64,000 nucleotides of DNA. Source: a virus. The notes under the pieces were generated by a model. The model saw nothing but the letters and a program-made list of their open reading frames with translations, had not been told where the DNA came from and searched no databases. The DNA is taken from the IMG/VR virus record IMGVR_UViG_3300029945_000001, positions 124,001-188,000 of that record; one strand, 5' to 3'. The number at the start of each line of letters is the position of its first letter. Positions within the stretch are counted from its first letter, which is position 1. Below, piece by piece: positions 52,452 through 61,780 of the stretch. The position numbers were made by a program, and so were the translations under genes.

Positions 52452-53780
52452 ATGCCACTTCCTACTGGAAAAGGTATCCCTCCGGTTATTACAGATGGAT
52501 CACAATCTCCTGGACAAGATCCAGTTGTTGCATTAGATAAAGTAAAGTATGTAAAAGATACTTTTATTACAAGAACTGCTATTGATCCAAAAACATATGC
52601 TGAAGAATATGGTAATTTATTAGGATATATTAAAGGATCGTATGTTATAGTTACATATTACAATAACGATACTGTATCAGATCTAAAATCTCAGACTATT
52701 GATCAGACAACAATTTCAAATACGATTCATGAATCATATACTAAAATTAATAAAATGGAATTGATCTTTTCAGAACAACTTCAATTTAGTTATGATAAGG
52801 ATAGAAATGTTTCTATTATCAGTGGTGTTGCTTTAGTATATCCTGGCATTGTCCCTATAAAAGGGGATTTATTTATTATGACATTAAACGATGGTAAATC
52901 CGGTATTATGCATATTGGTTCGGTTGAACGTATTGGTTATAGACAAGGAGCGTTTCATAAAGTTACATTTACACAGAGATATTACGCAGAAGATGATTCT
53001 TTTGCTAAAATAGAAGCAAGTGTTTCTAATACTGTAAATTTTGTAAAGTCTACATTTCTTGGAGATAGTACAACATTATTAAAAACAGATCAGTTTAATC
53101 AATTAAAAAGATTAGAAGCTATTAAAGATACAATTATTAAATATTATTATACTAGATATTTTAGATCTGATATTGGCAGTATCATGCATCCTTCACCAGA
53201 AAACTATTATGATCCTTATTTGGTTAATTTCTTAACAAGTAGAATAAGTATTAGACAGTCTATTAATAGAGCAAAACAATTATATCCATCATTACCGTAT
53301 TATGAATTTTCTATATGGGATATGTTCAATGATAAATTTAATACCGATGTTACAATCCTTATGAATAATTTTTCTTTTTATCAGTTAACCCCAACATACT
53401 TTGATGCAAACATTACATCGCTTATTAATCAGAAATTTATTATTTTATCAAATCCGAATGATATCCAAACTCCATTAACAGGATCTATTGATGGTGATGA
53501 ACTGATCGGTTATTCGATGTATAAGAATTCAACTAAGATAAGTGAAGATTCTTATTATATCTTTAGTAAAGCTTTTTATGATGCAGAAATTGATAAGATG
53601 AACGATTTAGAGAAATTAGTTTATGATACAATTACTAATAAGTCTGTAACGGATATTACATCATTTTTAGATATAGTTACAGTATATAACAAGCTATCGC
53701 TCAGTGATGGTTTTTATACCATTCCTATTTATATGTGGCTTATTGATATGGCTATTGCGACTCTAACTATAAAGGATTAA
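52452..53780 (+). CDS. virion structural protein (probable baseplate)
   Basis: 442 aa. A beta-rich region at about 50-190 (YIKGSYVIVTYYNND; VALVYPGIVPIKGDLFIMTL) is followed by a helical C-terminal part. The middle resembles beta-barrel hubs of baseplate proteins only in style. Not recognised. AGAAAGGTG ribosome site; six bases separate it from the next gene. Confidence 0.68.
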   Translation: MPLPTGKGIPPVITDGSQSPGQDPVVALDKVKYVKDTFITRTAIDPKTYAEEYGNLLGYIKGSYVIVTYYNNDTVSDLKSQTIDQTTISNTIHESYTKINKMELIFSEQLQFSYDKDRNVSIISGVALVYPGIVPIKGDLFIMTLNDGKSGIMHIGSVERIGYRQGAFHKVTFTQRYYAEDDSFAKIEASVSNTVNFVKSTFLGDSTTLLKTDQFNQLKRLEAIKDTIIKYYYTRYFRSDIGSIMHPSPENYYDPYLVNFLTSRISIRQSINRAKQLYPSLPYYEFSIWDMFNDKFNTDVTILMNNFSFYQLTPTYFDANITSLINQKFIILSNPNDIQTPLTGSIDGDELIGYSMYKNSTKISEDSYYIFSKAFYDAEIDKMNDLEKLVYDTITNKSVTDITSFLDIVTVYNKLSLSDGFYTIPIYMWLIDMAIATLTIKD

Positions 53781-53785
53781 TTATC

Positions 53786-54484
53786 ATGCAACGAAGCATG
53801 CCGCGTATTTATAATTCATTCACTGATCATATCAATATGGCATTATACGATTTAAGAGTTCCTAGTACAACAGCCAATGTACCACAAGCTGTTCTAGATG
53901 GTGATTTTTTAGCGATGCCATCTGTTCTAGATTCTTTCTTTTGTAACCACGATGAGATCGATGAAGCTGATGAAGAAACAGGATTATTGAGAACTGTATA
54001 TGAAGATATTAGTGAGACTTTTTTTACAAGAAGAACAATTAACAATATGGTTCAATTTAATAAATCTAAAATATTATTTACGATTGTGAACGATATGGAT
54101 GTATTATACATTCTTCACAATATCGATGGTTATTTAAGAGAAATTAAAAATCTATTAAATGAAACAGAAGTCAGAGAGTATGTAAGAGATCTTATTTTTC
54201 TAAGAGAAAATATTGTTACATTGGCTAAGAGAGTTCTAAATATTCATAAAGACTGGAAAGAAAAATATATTAAAAATACTAATGCTGCTACTGCAATTGC
54301 TATGTTTTCTGGTGAAAATCCAGATGATATTATTTCTGCTATTTTTGCATGTCCTATTAATATTAAAGCACTGGAAGCTATGGATAAAAAGAAGAATATT
54401 ATCCTAGAAAAAGATCCTACTATAAATGTCGACCCATTAGAAAATGACAAATCTTCATCAAGTAACTTTAGTTCATATATTTAA
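53786..54484 (+). CDS. virion structural protein
   Basis: 232 aa, mainly helical with an acidic middle (DEIDEADEETG about residue 55) and Ser-rich C-terminus. No motif recognised. AAGGATTAA upstream; part of the baseplate-type operon. Confidence 0.66.
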   Translation: MQRSMPRIYNSFTDHINMALYDLRVPSTTANVPQAVLDGDFLAMPSVLDSFFCNHDEIDEADEETGLLRTVYEDISETFFTRRTINNMVQFNKSKILFTIVNDMDVLYILHNIDGYLREIKNLLNETEVREYVRDLIFLRENIVTLAKRVLNIHKDWKEKYIKNTNAATAIAMFSGENPDDIISAIFACPINIKALEAMDKKKNIILEKDPTINVDPLENDKSSSSNFSSYI

Positions 54485-54499
54485 AATGGAGTTGGATGT

Positions 54500-55852
54500 A
54501 TGTCTACAACATTAAGTCCGGCTATGCAGCTGGCTATGAATTCAGTTATTGCATCACAGAAAACAAATGAATTCATTGTAGATTTTACAATTTTAAATGA
54601 TGATGATGCTACTTATAAATACTCACCAGAAATTATTGATAAAATTGTTATTGGATGTAAATATATTGAAACTATTACAGATGCTATCTATATTTACTTT
54701 AAAGTAGCTCCTACTGATTATATCAATCTTTATAAAAACCTATCTAATATTAGAATAAGTATGGTATTAACTTATAAAGATCCCATTACTGGAGAAAAAG
54801 ATTATACAAAAAATCCTATTAAGATATCTGGAATTGCTATGTTAAAGAACCCCAAAGACCTTTATAAAGAATATAGCCCAGAACAATTACATCCTACAGA
54901 TCAAGTTTCAAAAGTAGAATCTCATGTTAGTTTAAAAATACCTGTAGAACTACATGTTGTTAACTTTAATTTATATGCTATTAAGCAGATACAATTTCAT
55001 ACTACCTTTACAAAGACATATATAAATGATGCATTAGGTCATATTGCTAAAGCATTAAATATTTCAAATATGGAAATAAAACAGTCAGATAATACATACC
55101 AGTGGGAATATATTGTCATTCCTCCTGCTTATGATATTTCTAATATATTTACATTTCTTCAGAATAAATATGGTGTCTATAATAAAGGATGTTGTTGGTA
55201 TTATACAAATGATGATGTTTTGTATGTATATCCATCATTTGAGACAAATCCTAATAATCAAAATATTGCAAAGATTTATAATGTTCCAGATTCTGTTATT
55301 AAAGGTTCTAAAAATTATCACAAGATAACAAATGATGTTATTGAAATCGTTAGTAATAGTAAAGTTAGTCACGTCGATAAATCACAACATAGTGCCGAAA
55401 ACGGCGCTACTAGTTACAGCTTTGTTAGACAATCTTCTATATTAGATAATTTTGTTAATAATGATAGTGGTCAATCTTCTGCTAGTGTTAATAATACATT
55501 GACTGTAGCTACTGCTAAAAATAGAACTCTCTCATCCATCAATAATAATAATGATAAATTTATTCAAAACGCATCAGACAACTTATGTATGTATAGTAGT
55601 AGAATAGCTGAAGGAGATTGTTCTATGATCTCCTGTGAATGGTTCCAATGTATTCCTCTTTATTTTAGACCAGGACATCGAATAGAATATTACTTTGATA
55701 ATAATGGAGCATTCTCAAAACAGACGGGTATATTAGATGGAGTTATTTACAAGATAGAACCTGTAAAAAGACAATCGAGTGAACTTAGTTATTCTGCAAA
55801 AGCAAAGATGGTAATAAGAGCTTCGTCCGATATAACAGCATTGATATCGTAG
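54500..55852 (+). CDS. possible baseplate hub protein
   Basis: 450 aa. The order of features resembles gp27/gpD-like hub proteins: an N-terminal beta domain (about 15-150), a helix-strand segment NIFTFLQNKYGVYNKGCCWYY (about 209-230) followed by VLYVYPSFETN, and a C-terminal beta domain containing IPLYFRPGHRIEYYF (about 392). Such hubs form the trimeric base of the cell-puncturing device. The similarity is one of layout only; no search could be done. Ser/Asn-rich segment at about 300-355 looks disordered. Confidence 0.62.
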   Translation: MSTTLSPAMQLAMNSVIASQKTNEFIVDFTILNDDDATYKYSPEIIDKIVIGCKYIETITDAIYIYFKVAPTDYINLYKNLSNIRISMVLTYKDPITGEKDYTKNPIKISGIAMLKNPKDLYKEYSPEQLHPTDQVSKVESHVSLKIPVELHVVNFNLYAIKQIQFHTTFTKTYINDALGHIAKALNISNMEIKQSDNTYQWEYIVIPPAYDISNIFTFLQNKYGVYNKGCCWYYTNDDVLYVYPSFETNPNNQNIAKIYNVPDSVIKGSKNYHKITNDVIEIVSNSKVSHVDKSQHSAENGATSYSFVRQSSILDNFVNNDSGQSSASVNNTLTVATAKNRTLSSINNNNDKFIQNASDNLCMYSSRIAEGDCSMISCEWFQCIPLYFRPGHRIEYYFDNNGAFSKQTGILDGVIYKIEPVKRQSSELSYSAKAKMVIRASSDITALIS

Positions 55853-55873
55853 AAATCGAGAAAGGGGGGTCTT

Positions 55874-56326
55874 ATGATGGACGATTTTATAGAATATTTA
55901 ATTAATTGTATGCGACTAAATACAGTAGACAAAGCTGGTTATATTGATGATATTAATGAGATACTTACAACTATTAATAAAAAATCACCGATCTATCAAA
56001 CTTGTTTATTGTCTAAGAAAGATAAAGGTAAGAACATTTCAATGTATATCCTTGTTATAAATTATTGCATAGATCCAAATATAGCATCTGTTTACATTAT
56101 GAATAATAACTCTAACAGTTATAATTATGCCGAGTTGTACACAACAGTTCTTAATAATATCAATGATTATAAGAATGCTAATATAGATACAAGTATACAT
56201 TATTTTGTTGTTGTTGATAAGTTTAAGAATATTGAAGAATTTGTCGATACTATTCATATTCAAAATATGAATAATCTCTTAGTACATAATGCATTATATC
56301 ACAGAAAACACTTTATGGTACATTAA
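55874..56326 (+). CDS. hypothetical virion-operon protein
   Basis: 150 aa, alpha/beta, not recognised. Start 55874 or 55877 (both after GGGGGG). Strand and helix pattern (SVYIMNNNSNSYNY ... NNINDYKN ... YFVVVDKF) parallels that of the next gene product, suggesting distant paralogy. One-base overlap with it. Confidence 0.66.
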   Translation: MMDDFIEYLINCMRLNTVDKAGYIDDINEILTTINKKSPIYQTCLLSKKDKGKNISMYILVINYCIDPNIASVYIMNNNSNSYNYAELYTTVLNNINDYKNANIDTSIHYFVVVDKFKNIEEFVDTIHIQNMNNLLVHNALYHRKHFMVH

Positions 56327-56757
56327 TGGCTATCTTTGATACATTTGATATTCTTGGTGATGTTCTTTCTAAAGATAAATTTAATTATTATACATTTAAT
56401 TTTGGTAGAATTATTGATAAAAAATATAGTATTGAAAACTTAAAAGTTATCAGACCTATAGCATCGGACAAATATGATATCATAGTTTTAACATTAGAAA
56501 CTGTAGAAAAATTTATATTAGTCGTAACAGTAAATAGATCTATTAGTGATTTTAAATATGATGTATCAGAAGTAACGAAATCTATTTATAGTTTTGTTAA
56601 TGATTACAACACTGATAATGATTACGTATTTGTTTATAATGCTGAAACAAATAACTTTAATAAATCAATAGGCGACCTTTATTTTTCATTAGAACAATAT
56701 GACAATTGGTTAAAACAAATGATAGATACTGTGAAGAGATTTACTATCTCTATTTAG
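56326..56757 (+). CDS. hypothetical virion-operon protein
   Basis: 143 aa. Strand-helix-strand pattern (FILVVTVNRSISDFKYD ... YSFVNDYNTDNDYVFVYN) parallels the preceding gene product. Last gene of the operon, overlapping the previous one by one base and ending at a bidirectional palindrome. Function unknown. Confidence 0.66.
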   Translation: MAIFDTFDILGDVLSKDKFNYYTFNFGRIIDKKYSIENLKVIRPIASDKYDIIVLTLETVEKFILVVTVNRSISDFKYDVSEVTKSIYSFVNDYNTDNDYVFVYNAETNNFNKSIGDLYFSLEQYDNWLKQMIDTVKRFTISI

Positions 56758-56758
56758 C

Positions 56759-56792
56759 GTATGAAGGGATGGCCTAGGCCATCCCTTCATAC
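56759..56792. terminator. bidirectional palindromic terminator
   Basis: Perfect 34-base palindrome lying between convergent genes and overlapping the stop codon of the minus-strand gene. Confidence 0.82.
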
Positions 56793-57956
56793 ATCTTGAT
56801 CTTTCATCAATGTAAATATATTGAATGTTAATTCATGTTCTATCAATTTTCGTGTATTCTCTATTTTACAATTTGACCAGAACTTATTACCTATGAGAAT
56901 AGGGATATCTCTATTCATAGCCTTCATTAAATTCTGGCTATGTACAGTATCCCGTTGTAGAAAATATGTATACATAATGATCTCTAAGTATCTATAGTCT
57001 CTTAAGAATTCCATCCAATTATATTGTCTTAAGTTTTTAATATAACAATATTTTAAAATATGTTTTATATAAGATACAAAATCTCTATCTCCTAGTCTTA
57101 AACTATTAAGAAACATATCGCTTCTTAATGATTTCTCTTTTACTAATTTTATATTTGTAACCATTTCTTCTATAAATAAATTATATTCACTTCCTCTAAA
57201 TCCAAAGAATTGATCTTTTGCAACTTCTTTTGTATAATCATAATTATCATTGAAATAAGCATCTCTTAGTAATGACTGGTACTGATTTATCAACCAGTTA
57301 TTCATGAGATCATCTAACATAAAACATAATACATATCTGTGAATATAATTAGAAACATTGTCATCTGTTTTCTGTAGATTAAAGGTCTTTAAATAATTAA
57401 CAAACTGTAGACCTAAAGCAACAACATCAATACCAATAACAATATGAGAAGGACATTGTTCTTTGAATATTATCTTATCTAGATAAGTATTAAAAGTTAA
57501 CTCATTACTCTTTATATCCATTATACGAACGGGACGAATATGTTTCCACATATCCCATCCTTGTTCAAATGGTAATGTTTGTAAAGGATCTGTACTTTCG
57601 ATTGGAATAATGTATTCATTACATCTACCTTTGTCAGAACTCACAAAACTATTTATTCTAATAGTATTTGTTTCATTCATATCAAATATACTTTCTAATT
57701 GATCTTTGTCATTTAACATAACATCAAAGTATCTAGAAACATCAGTTTTTCTTTTAAGTACCATATTCTCTACATCCATATCTAACAAGATTTTCTTTAT
57801 AAGTTTAATAGCACCACTTTCAAAACTATTAGAATATAAAAACCTTTTATAAATAAGATTCTTTCTTACATTTAAACTATTTATATACATATTTGTTTTT
57901 GGAAATACTTTTCCATTTAAATGTGGTAAATATGTTTGCATAGATCGAAATAACAT
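56787..57956 (-). CDS. hypothetical protein
   Basis: 389 aa, helical, basic, no motif recognised. AGAGAGGAAA lies upstream of the ATG at 57956. Single-gene minus-strand unit between the baseplate-type operon and the highly expressed 58189 gene. Confidence 0.72.
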   Translation of the reverse strand: MLFRSMQTYLPHLNGKVFPKTNMYINSLNVRKNLIYKRFLYSNSFESGAIKLIKKILLDMDVENMVLKRKTDVSRYFDVMLNDKDQLESIFDMNETNTIRINSFVSSDKGRCNEYIIPIESTDPLQTLPFEQGWDMWKHIRPVRIMDIKSNELTFNTYLDKIIFKEQCPSHIVIGIDVVALGLQFVNYLKTFNLQKTDDNVSNYIHRYVLCFMLDDLMNNWLINQYQSLLRDAYFNDNYDYTKEVAKDQFFGFRGSEYNLFIEEMVTNIKLVKEKSLRSDMFLNSLRLGDRDFVSYIKHILKYCYIKNLRQYNWMEFLRDYRYLEIIMYTYFLQRDTVHSQNLMKAMNRDIPILIGNKFWSNCKIENTRKLIEHELTFNIFTLMKDQDV

Positions 57957-58058
57957 AAACCATTTCCTCTCTAAAAGAGTTAATCATATAATAGATTTTT
58001 AAATGATACTTTTATTGTAAAAAAATAAATGTGAATATAATATTGTGTAGAGACTTCG

Positions 58059-58078
58059 CCGAGAAATCGGTGATTTCT
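58059..58078 (+). promoter_or_regulatory. alternative-pairing leader hairpin
   Basis: Two mutually exclusive hairpins: CCGA/TCGG around a GAAA loop (58059-58070) or AGAAATC/GATTTCT around GGT (58062-58078). Lies upstream of the promoter motif at 58118, so it may belong to an upstream transcript. Confidence 0.3.
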
Positions 58079-58117
58079 TAGAGGGATATATATGTCGCAT
58101 TTTTCAAACGAAATGTG

Positions 58118-58130
58118 AACATATATTATT
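58118..58130 (+). promoter_or_regulatory. TATATTA-class promoter motif
   Basis: Core ACATATATTATTT 59 bases upstream of the gene at 58189. The 230-base gap 57957-58188 has no gene. Confidence 0.5.
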
Positions 58131-58188
58131 TATTTGGTTATAACCATGTTCCTTGTCGACGAGGAACACAAGTAAAAGGGACTAAAAA

Positions 58189-59775
58189 ATGTCTAGTGTT
58201 TCCGGTTTTGGTACTCAGGAAAGCGATTCTCCCAAGGCTCCGCAGGGCGAAAAGCAGGCTCCTGGTTTCAGCAATTCTCAGCAGGAAAAGAAGCGTTCTC
58301 TCCTGCACAGTTCATTGTCCGAATTTGACAGCTTCTCGACGCAGTCCCCGCAGCTATCGAAGTTCGTCGAGCGTATGGAAAAGGAAATCCCCGGCGCCAA
58401 GGTCGTTCGCATCCCTGAGCCGTCCAACACTCTGGCGGTGATGGTCGACAACATGTTCTATGTTCTGCTGTTCCCCGACATGGGCGTTCAGTTCGGAACT
58501 CTTGAATTCAAGCGCAAGGCGTTCATCGCTTATTTCCCGAGCGTTCGCAAGCGCCTCGAAGCTGATTTCGCGAATTGCACCATCATTCAGAATGCCATCG
58601 TCATTCCCGAAGACTACCAGAACGAAACTCGCGTCGGCGCCATCATCGCCCATCTGCGGTCTACGTTCTCGGCGAACAAGCCTGGCAATCTGGATGTCTA
58701 CGGGTCGATCAGCTTCTTCAAGGGTTCGACCTTGACGATCTCGACGTCGTTGGCTGAAGTCCACAACTACTACGATCGCCATTGGCCGTTCGTGACCAAG
58801 CCGCGTTTCGACTACGGCATCGTTGTCAGCTCTCCTGTTCGTGACGAACTGTCGGTCTCCAACAACGAACCGACGGAACCGAAACAGCTGTTCGTCGTCG
58901 GCGGCTACACCAGCTTCGTTCGGACCAATCCTCCGAACAACTCATTGGCTCGCGAAAAGCTTCCGCATGTTCTGGCTCCGATCGTGCACATTTCTTCTGT
59001 GTTCTCGATCATGCCGATCAATGCCTTCGCTCCTCTCGCCATCGGCCTGGGTGGGTCGAAGTTCCTCTATGATGGTCTGTGGCTGTCGCCTTATACTTCA
59101 TTCGAAAGCGGAAAGCCGAACCTCGGCCGCCTGATGCCGGATGTTCTGGACAACAGCCGCAATGAACTGATGTCGTGCGACAACATGGACGACGTTAAGC
59201 AGTTCGTCCAGATCGCCTGCTTGACTCCTGTTCTGGCTATCGATAACATCCCTGGCGTTCCGACGCTGTCCATGCTCAAGCTGTTCATGGACGATGGCAA
59301 CAACAAGCGGGTCATCGATGCCTTCAGTGACTTTATGGGCAAGCCGTATGATGGCAATAGCGACATCTTTTCGGTCGCTTCGACGGTCATCACCGGCATC
59401 GTCAACTACCCTGACAGCCCGACCGATAGTCGCGTCGTCGACTATATGTCACTGGTCAGCGGTAAGGGATATCCTGCTGAGGAAATCTCGAACCTGCTGG
59501 ACGTCTATGAGAACCAGCATTACCAGGCTTCGATTGTCGCCAAGCATTCGAAGTTCATTCCGCTGTCGTACAACATTGTCAGCATCCTGAAGCCGTCTTT
59601 TGTGCAGGCCCTGGTCAATGCTATCAACAACGGCGTGACCATCAAGCAGTCCAACAGCAATACCAGCAGCAGTAACACCAACTGGCTGATCGATATGGCC
59701 AAGGGCTATAGCGAGGCTCGTCTGAGCATGGGTGCCAATACTGTCGAAGGTGGTCTCGGCGGCATGTACCTGTAA
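58189..59775 (+). CDS. very highly expressed protein of unknown function (528 aa)
   Basis: 528 aa. The first 45 residues are polar and disordered-looking. The remainder is a well-folded alpha/beta protein with no motif I recognise; residues about 480-500 are a Ser/Asn-rich loop and the end is GGLGGMYL. Codon use is strongly G/C-ending and the gene has its own promoter and a strong terminator, the same layout as the 38167 gene. Among abundant phage proteins of this size the options are tail sheath, or the nucleus-shell protein of PhiKZ-like phages, which is of comparable size; neither can be confirmed here. Confidence 0.75.
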   Translation: MSSVSGFGTQESDSPKAPQGEKQAPGFSNSQQEKKRSLLHSSLSEFDSFSTQSPQLSKFVERMEKEIPGAKVVRIPEPSNTLAVMVDNMFYVLLFPDMGVQFGTLEFKRKAFIAYFPSVRKRLEADFANCTIIQNAIVIPEDYQNETRVGAIIAHLRSTFSANKPGNLDVYGSISFFKGSTLTISTSLAEVHNYYDRHWPFVTKPRFDYGIVVSSPVRDELSVSNNEPTEPKQLFVVGGYTSFVRTNPPNNSLAREKLPHVLAPIVHISSVFSIMPINAFAPLAIGLGGSKFLYDGLWLSPYTSFESGKPNLGRLMPDVLDNSRNELMSCDNMDDVKQFVQIACLTPVLAIDNIPGVPTLSMLKLFMDDGNNKRVIDAFSDFMGKPYDGNSDIFSVASTVITGIVNYPDSPTDSRVVDYMSLVSGKGYPAEEISNLLDVYENQHYQASIVAKHSKFIPLSYNIVSILKPSFVQALVNAINNGVTIKQSNSNTSSSNTNWLIDMAKGYSEARLSMGANTVEGGLGGMYL

Positions 59776-59792
59776 GTTCGTTTCTGGAATGT

Positions 59793-59838
59793 ATGGTAGG
59801 GGTCGAAAGATCCCTACCATCATTTCTTTTATTTTTCT
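59793..59838 (+). terminator. intrinsic terminator
   Basis: 12-bp stem 59793-59804/59809-59820 capped by a GAAA tetraloop, followed by a T-rich run. Confidence 0.9.
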
Positions 59839-59883
59839 TAATTGAGGTTAATTATAAATTATGATATTATCTTTAGATAATAT

Positions 59884-59897
59884 ACATATATATTACA
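59884..59897 (+). promoter_or_regulatory. TATATTAC-class promoter motif
   Basis: Core ACATATATATTACA 28 bases upstream of the RNA polymerase gene, the clearest match to the PhiKZ-type TATATTAC core. Confidence 0.62.
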
Positions 59898-59924
59898 TTT
59901 TTGCATACATACAGAGGGGATCAA

Positions 59925-61206
59925 ATGCATATTAACAAACTCAATCCTGATGCTATTTTAAATTTAGAATCTACATCTACGTCTACTAAAGAGATCGTTA
60001 GACATGTTGGTTTTTGTAACTTAGAAGAATTATATGCTGGATCAAAAGAAGCTATTTGTTTAAATGAAATTCCTTTAGGAAATAAAGATTATGCACAACA
60101 GCGTAATCGTATGTTATTCTCAAGAAGTGGTGATTTGAGTTTTATTGCATCTTGTGAATGTGGGCATTATTTTGGTAATTATTATAAAGGACAAATTTGT
60201 AATATTTGTCACAGTGAAGTTATTGACGATTTCGCTGCTTATAACAAAATTCAACATAAAACTTGGTTATCTATTCCACATGGTATCAAAGTACTTCATC
60301 CTATGTTTTATAAGCTTCTTACAAATTCTTGGTTAAAGAGTGGGTACCTAGAAGCAATTTTAAACCCTAATGCACAATTACCTCCTGAATTAGAAATGCA
60401 TATTGATGGACAAGGTTATGTTTATTTCTATGAAAATTTTGATAAGATCATAGATTACTTTGCACGTATCAATAGTGTTACAAGTAAGAAACCAATTACG
60501 AAAGATATTTTAGAAGTTATTGCAAAGAATAGAGATTTGGTCTTTACAAATAAGCTTCCTATTTTGTCTAGTGTTGTTCATTCTGTTACAAACGATGGAA
60601 CACATGGTGGTCGTCAATTTGTTGATTCTGGATCTAAACTTATCCTTAATGCTGCTACTGATTTACAATGTATTTCAGATAGAGAAACAGTTCGAGTAAA
60701 AACATTATTGAAAACTATTTATGATGTTTATTCATCTTATATCAGTTATATCGATGAAATCATTAGTGATCGTATTGGTGCAAAAAGATCTATTTTCAGA
60801 GGTCAGATTTTAGGGACTAGAACACACTTTTCTTTTAGAGGTGTTATTTGTCCACATGAAGATAAATATGATCATTTGTACTTGCCATGGTCTATGGGTG
60901 TTAATACTTATAAAGATCACATTATTGGTAGATTAATTGATGATTACAAAATGGCTCCTGGAGATGCTGTTCTTAGACAACGTATCGCCTTGGTTGAATT
61001 TGATAAAGATATCAATGATATATTTATTAAACTTATTAACGATAGTCCATTTGAAGGATTACCAACGACATTTTGTAGACACCCTTGTTTAAAACGTGGC
61101 GGTGTTCAATTCTTGTATATTACTAAATTTAAAACAAACATACATGATAATACTATTAATATTGGTGTTCCTGTTAGTCATGTTACGAAGGACCCGAATG
61201 CAAAGT
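59925..61206 (+). CDS. RNA polymerase beta-prime-like subunit, N-terminal part, exon 1
   Basis: About 427 codons from ATG 59925 (AGAGGGGA at 59913-59920; the longer TTG frame from 59901 is not preferred). Beta-prime landmarks in order: a zinc ribbon with Cys77, Cys79, Cys92 and Cys95 (CECGHYFGNYYKGQICNIC); FRGQILGTRTHFSFRGVICP (about 293), matching the F-R-x-x-L-G-x-R-x-x-x-S-x-R-x-V-I motif; RHPCLKRGGVQFLYI (about 385), matching the PTLHRLGIQAF segment; then NTINIGVP leading to the active site. The active-site residues are in exon 2. The frame as read continues into the intron to a stop at 61271. Spliced product about 489 aa. Like PhiKZ-type polymerases, beta-prime appears split into several proteins. 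Confidence 0.88.
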
Positions 61207-61580
61207 TAATTGGCCTACTTGAAAGTAATTTCAAGATAGAATTCTCCTTAATTGCGGGAAAACCTCGTTAAGCATCATATACCAAACATCCCTCAGAAAT
61301 GAGATATACAGGATGTGGCCAATCTAATCAATTGGGTATGGTAAAAACTATGATGATAGAGAAAGTCCGCAGCGAAGCTTCTACGGAACATCGGATGATG
61401 TGCTATGAAGAACGTTCAACGATCATGGGTTTATCACCCAGTAGACTCCCAAGTGGGAAAGAAATAGGAGATACCCTACTCCAATTGGACAGGGTAAAGA
61501 TATGATCTGGTCCACATAAAGATATGTGGCGGGTAGAACATACCGGGATATGAGAGAGATAACTTCAACGACATATCTGG
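61207..61580 (+). ncRNA. group I intron, no endonuclease ORF
   Basis: About 374 nt. Core elements are visible: 5' end TTAATTGGCC like the T4 td intron; P2 with GUAA tetraloop (61218-61224/61229-61235); the P3/P4 strand AATTGCGGGAAA (61250-61261); P4 pairing 61253-61257/61367-61371; P7 GATCAT 61421-61426 with ATGATC 61502-61507 in the AAAGATATGATC context typical of the S element; P8 (61473-61477/61491-61495); P9 (61512-61517/61524-61529). Boundaries are inferred: 5' site after U61206 by td alignment and 3' site after G61580 to keep frame; alternatives such as U61199/G61588 exist. No ORF of endonuclease size lies inside. Confidence 0.88.
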
Positions 61581-61768
61581 ACACAACGGACTTTGACGGA
61601 GATGAGATGACTGGTAATCCTATCTTTGAAAATGAAGCTGCTCGTAAGTTCAGTGTTCTGCATCCAGCAAATCGTATTCATAATACAAAATCATTTGGTA
61701 TTGCATCTGGCGTATCTTTGACATATCCTGTTCTGTCTACATTAAGTGCATTCTTGTCTTCTGATTAG
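61581..61768 (+). CDS. RNA polymerase beta-prime-like subunit, exon 2 with catalytic motif
   Basis: About 62 codons ending at TAG 61766-61768. It begins with TTDFDGDEM, the D-x-D-x-D Mg2+ triad of all multisubunit RNA polymerases (NADFDGD in bacteria, 61589-61603), and continues with a segment resembling the helix after it (EAARKFSVLHPANRI). The protein stops about 58 residues after the motif, so bridge helix and trigger loop must be in another subunit, as in PhiKZ-like phages. Without intron splicing the catalytic triad is not joined to exon 1. Confidence 0.85.
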
Positions 61769-61780
61769 GAGTATAACCAT

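Noticed and set aside
61299-61505. 68-aa ORF inside the intron as a homing endonuclease
   Set aside because: Too short, no GIY-YIG, LAGLIDADG or HNH motif, and it overlaps the intron's conserved P4-P8 core.
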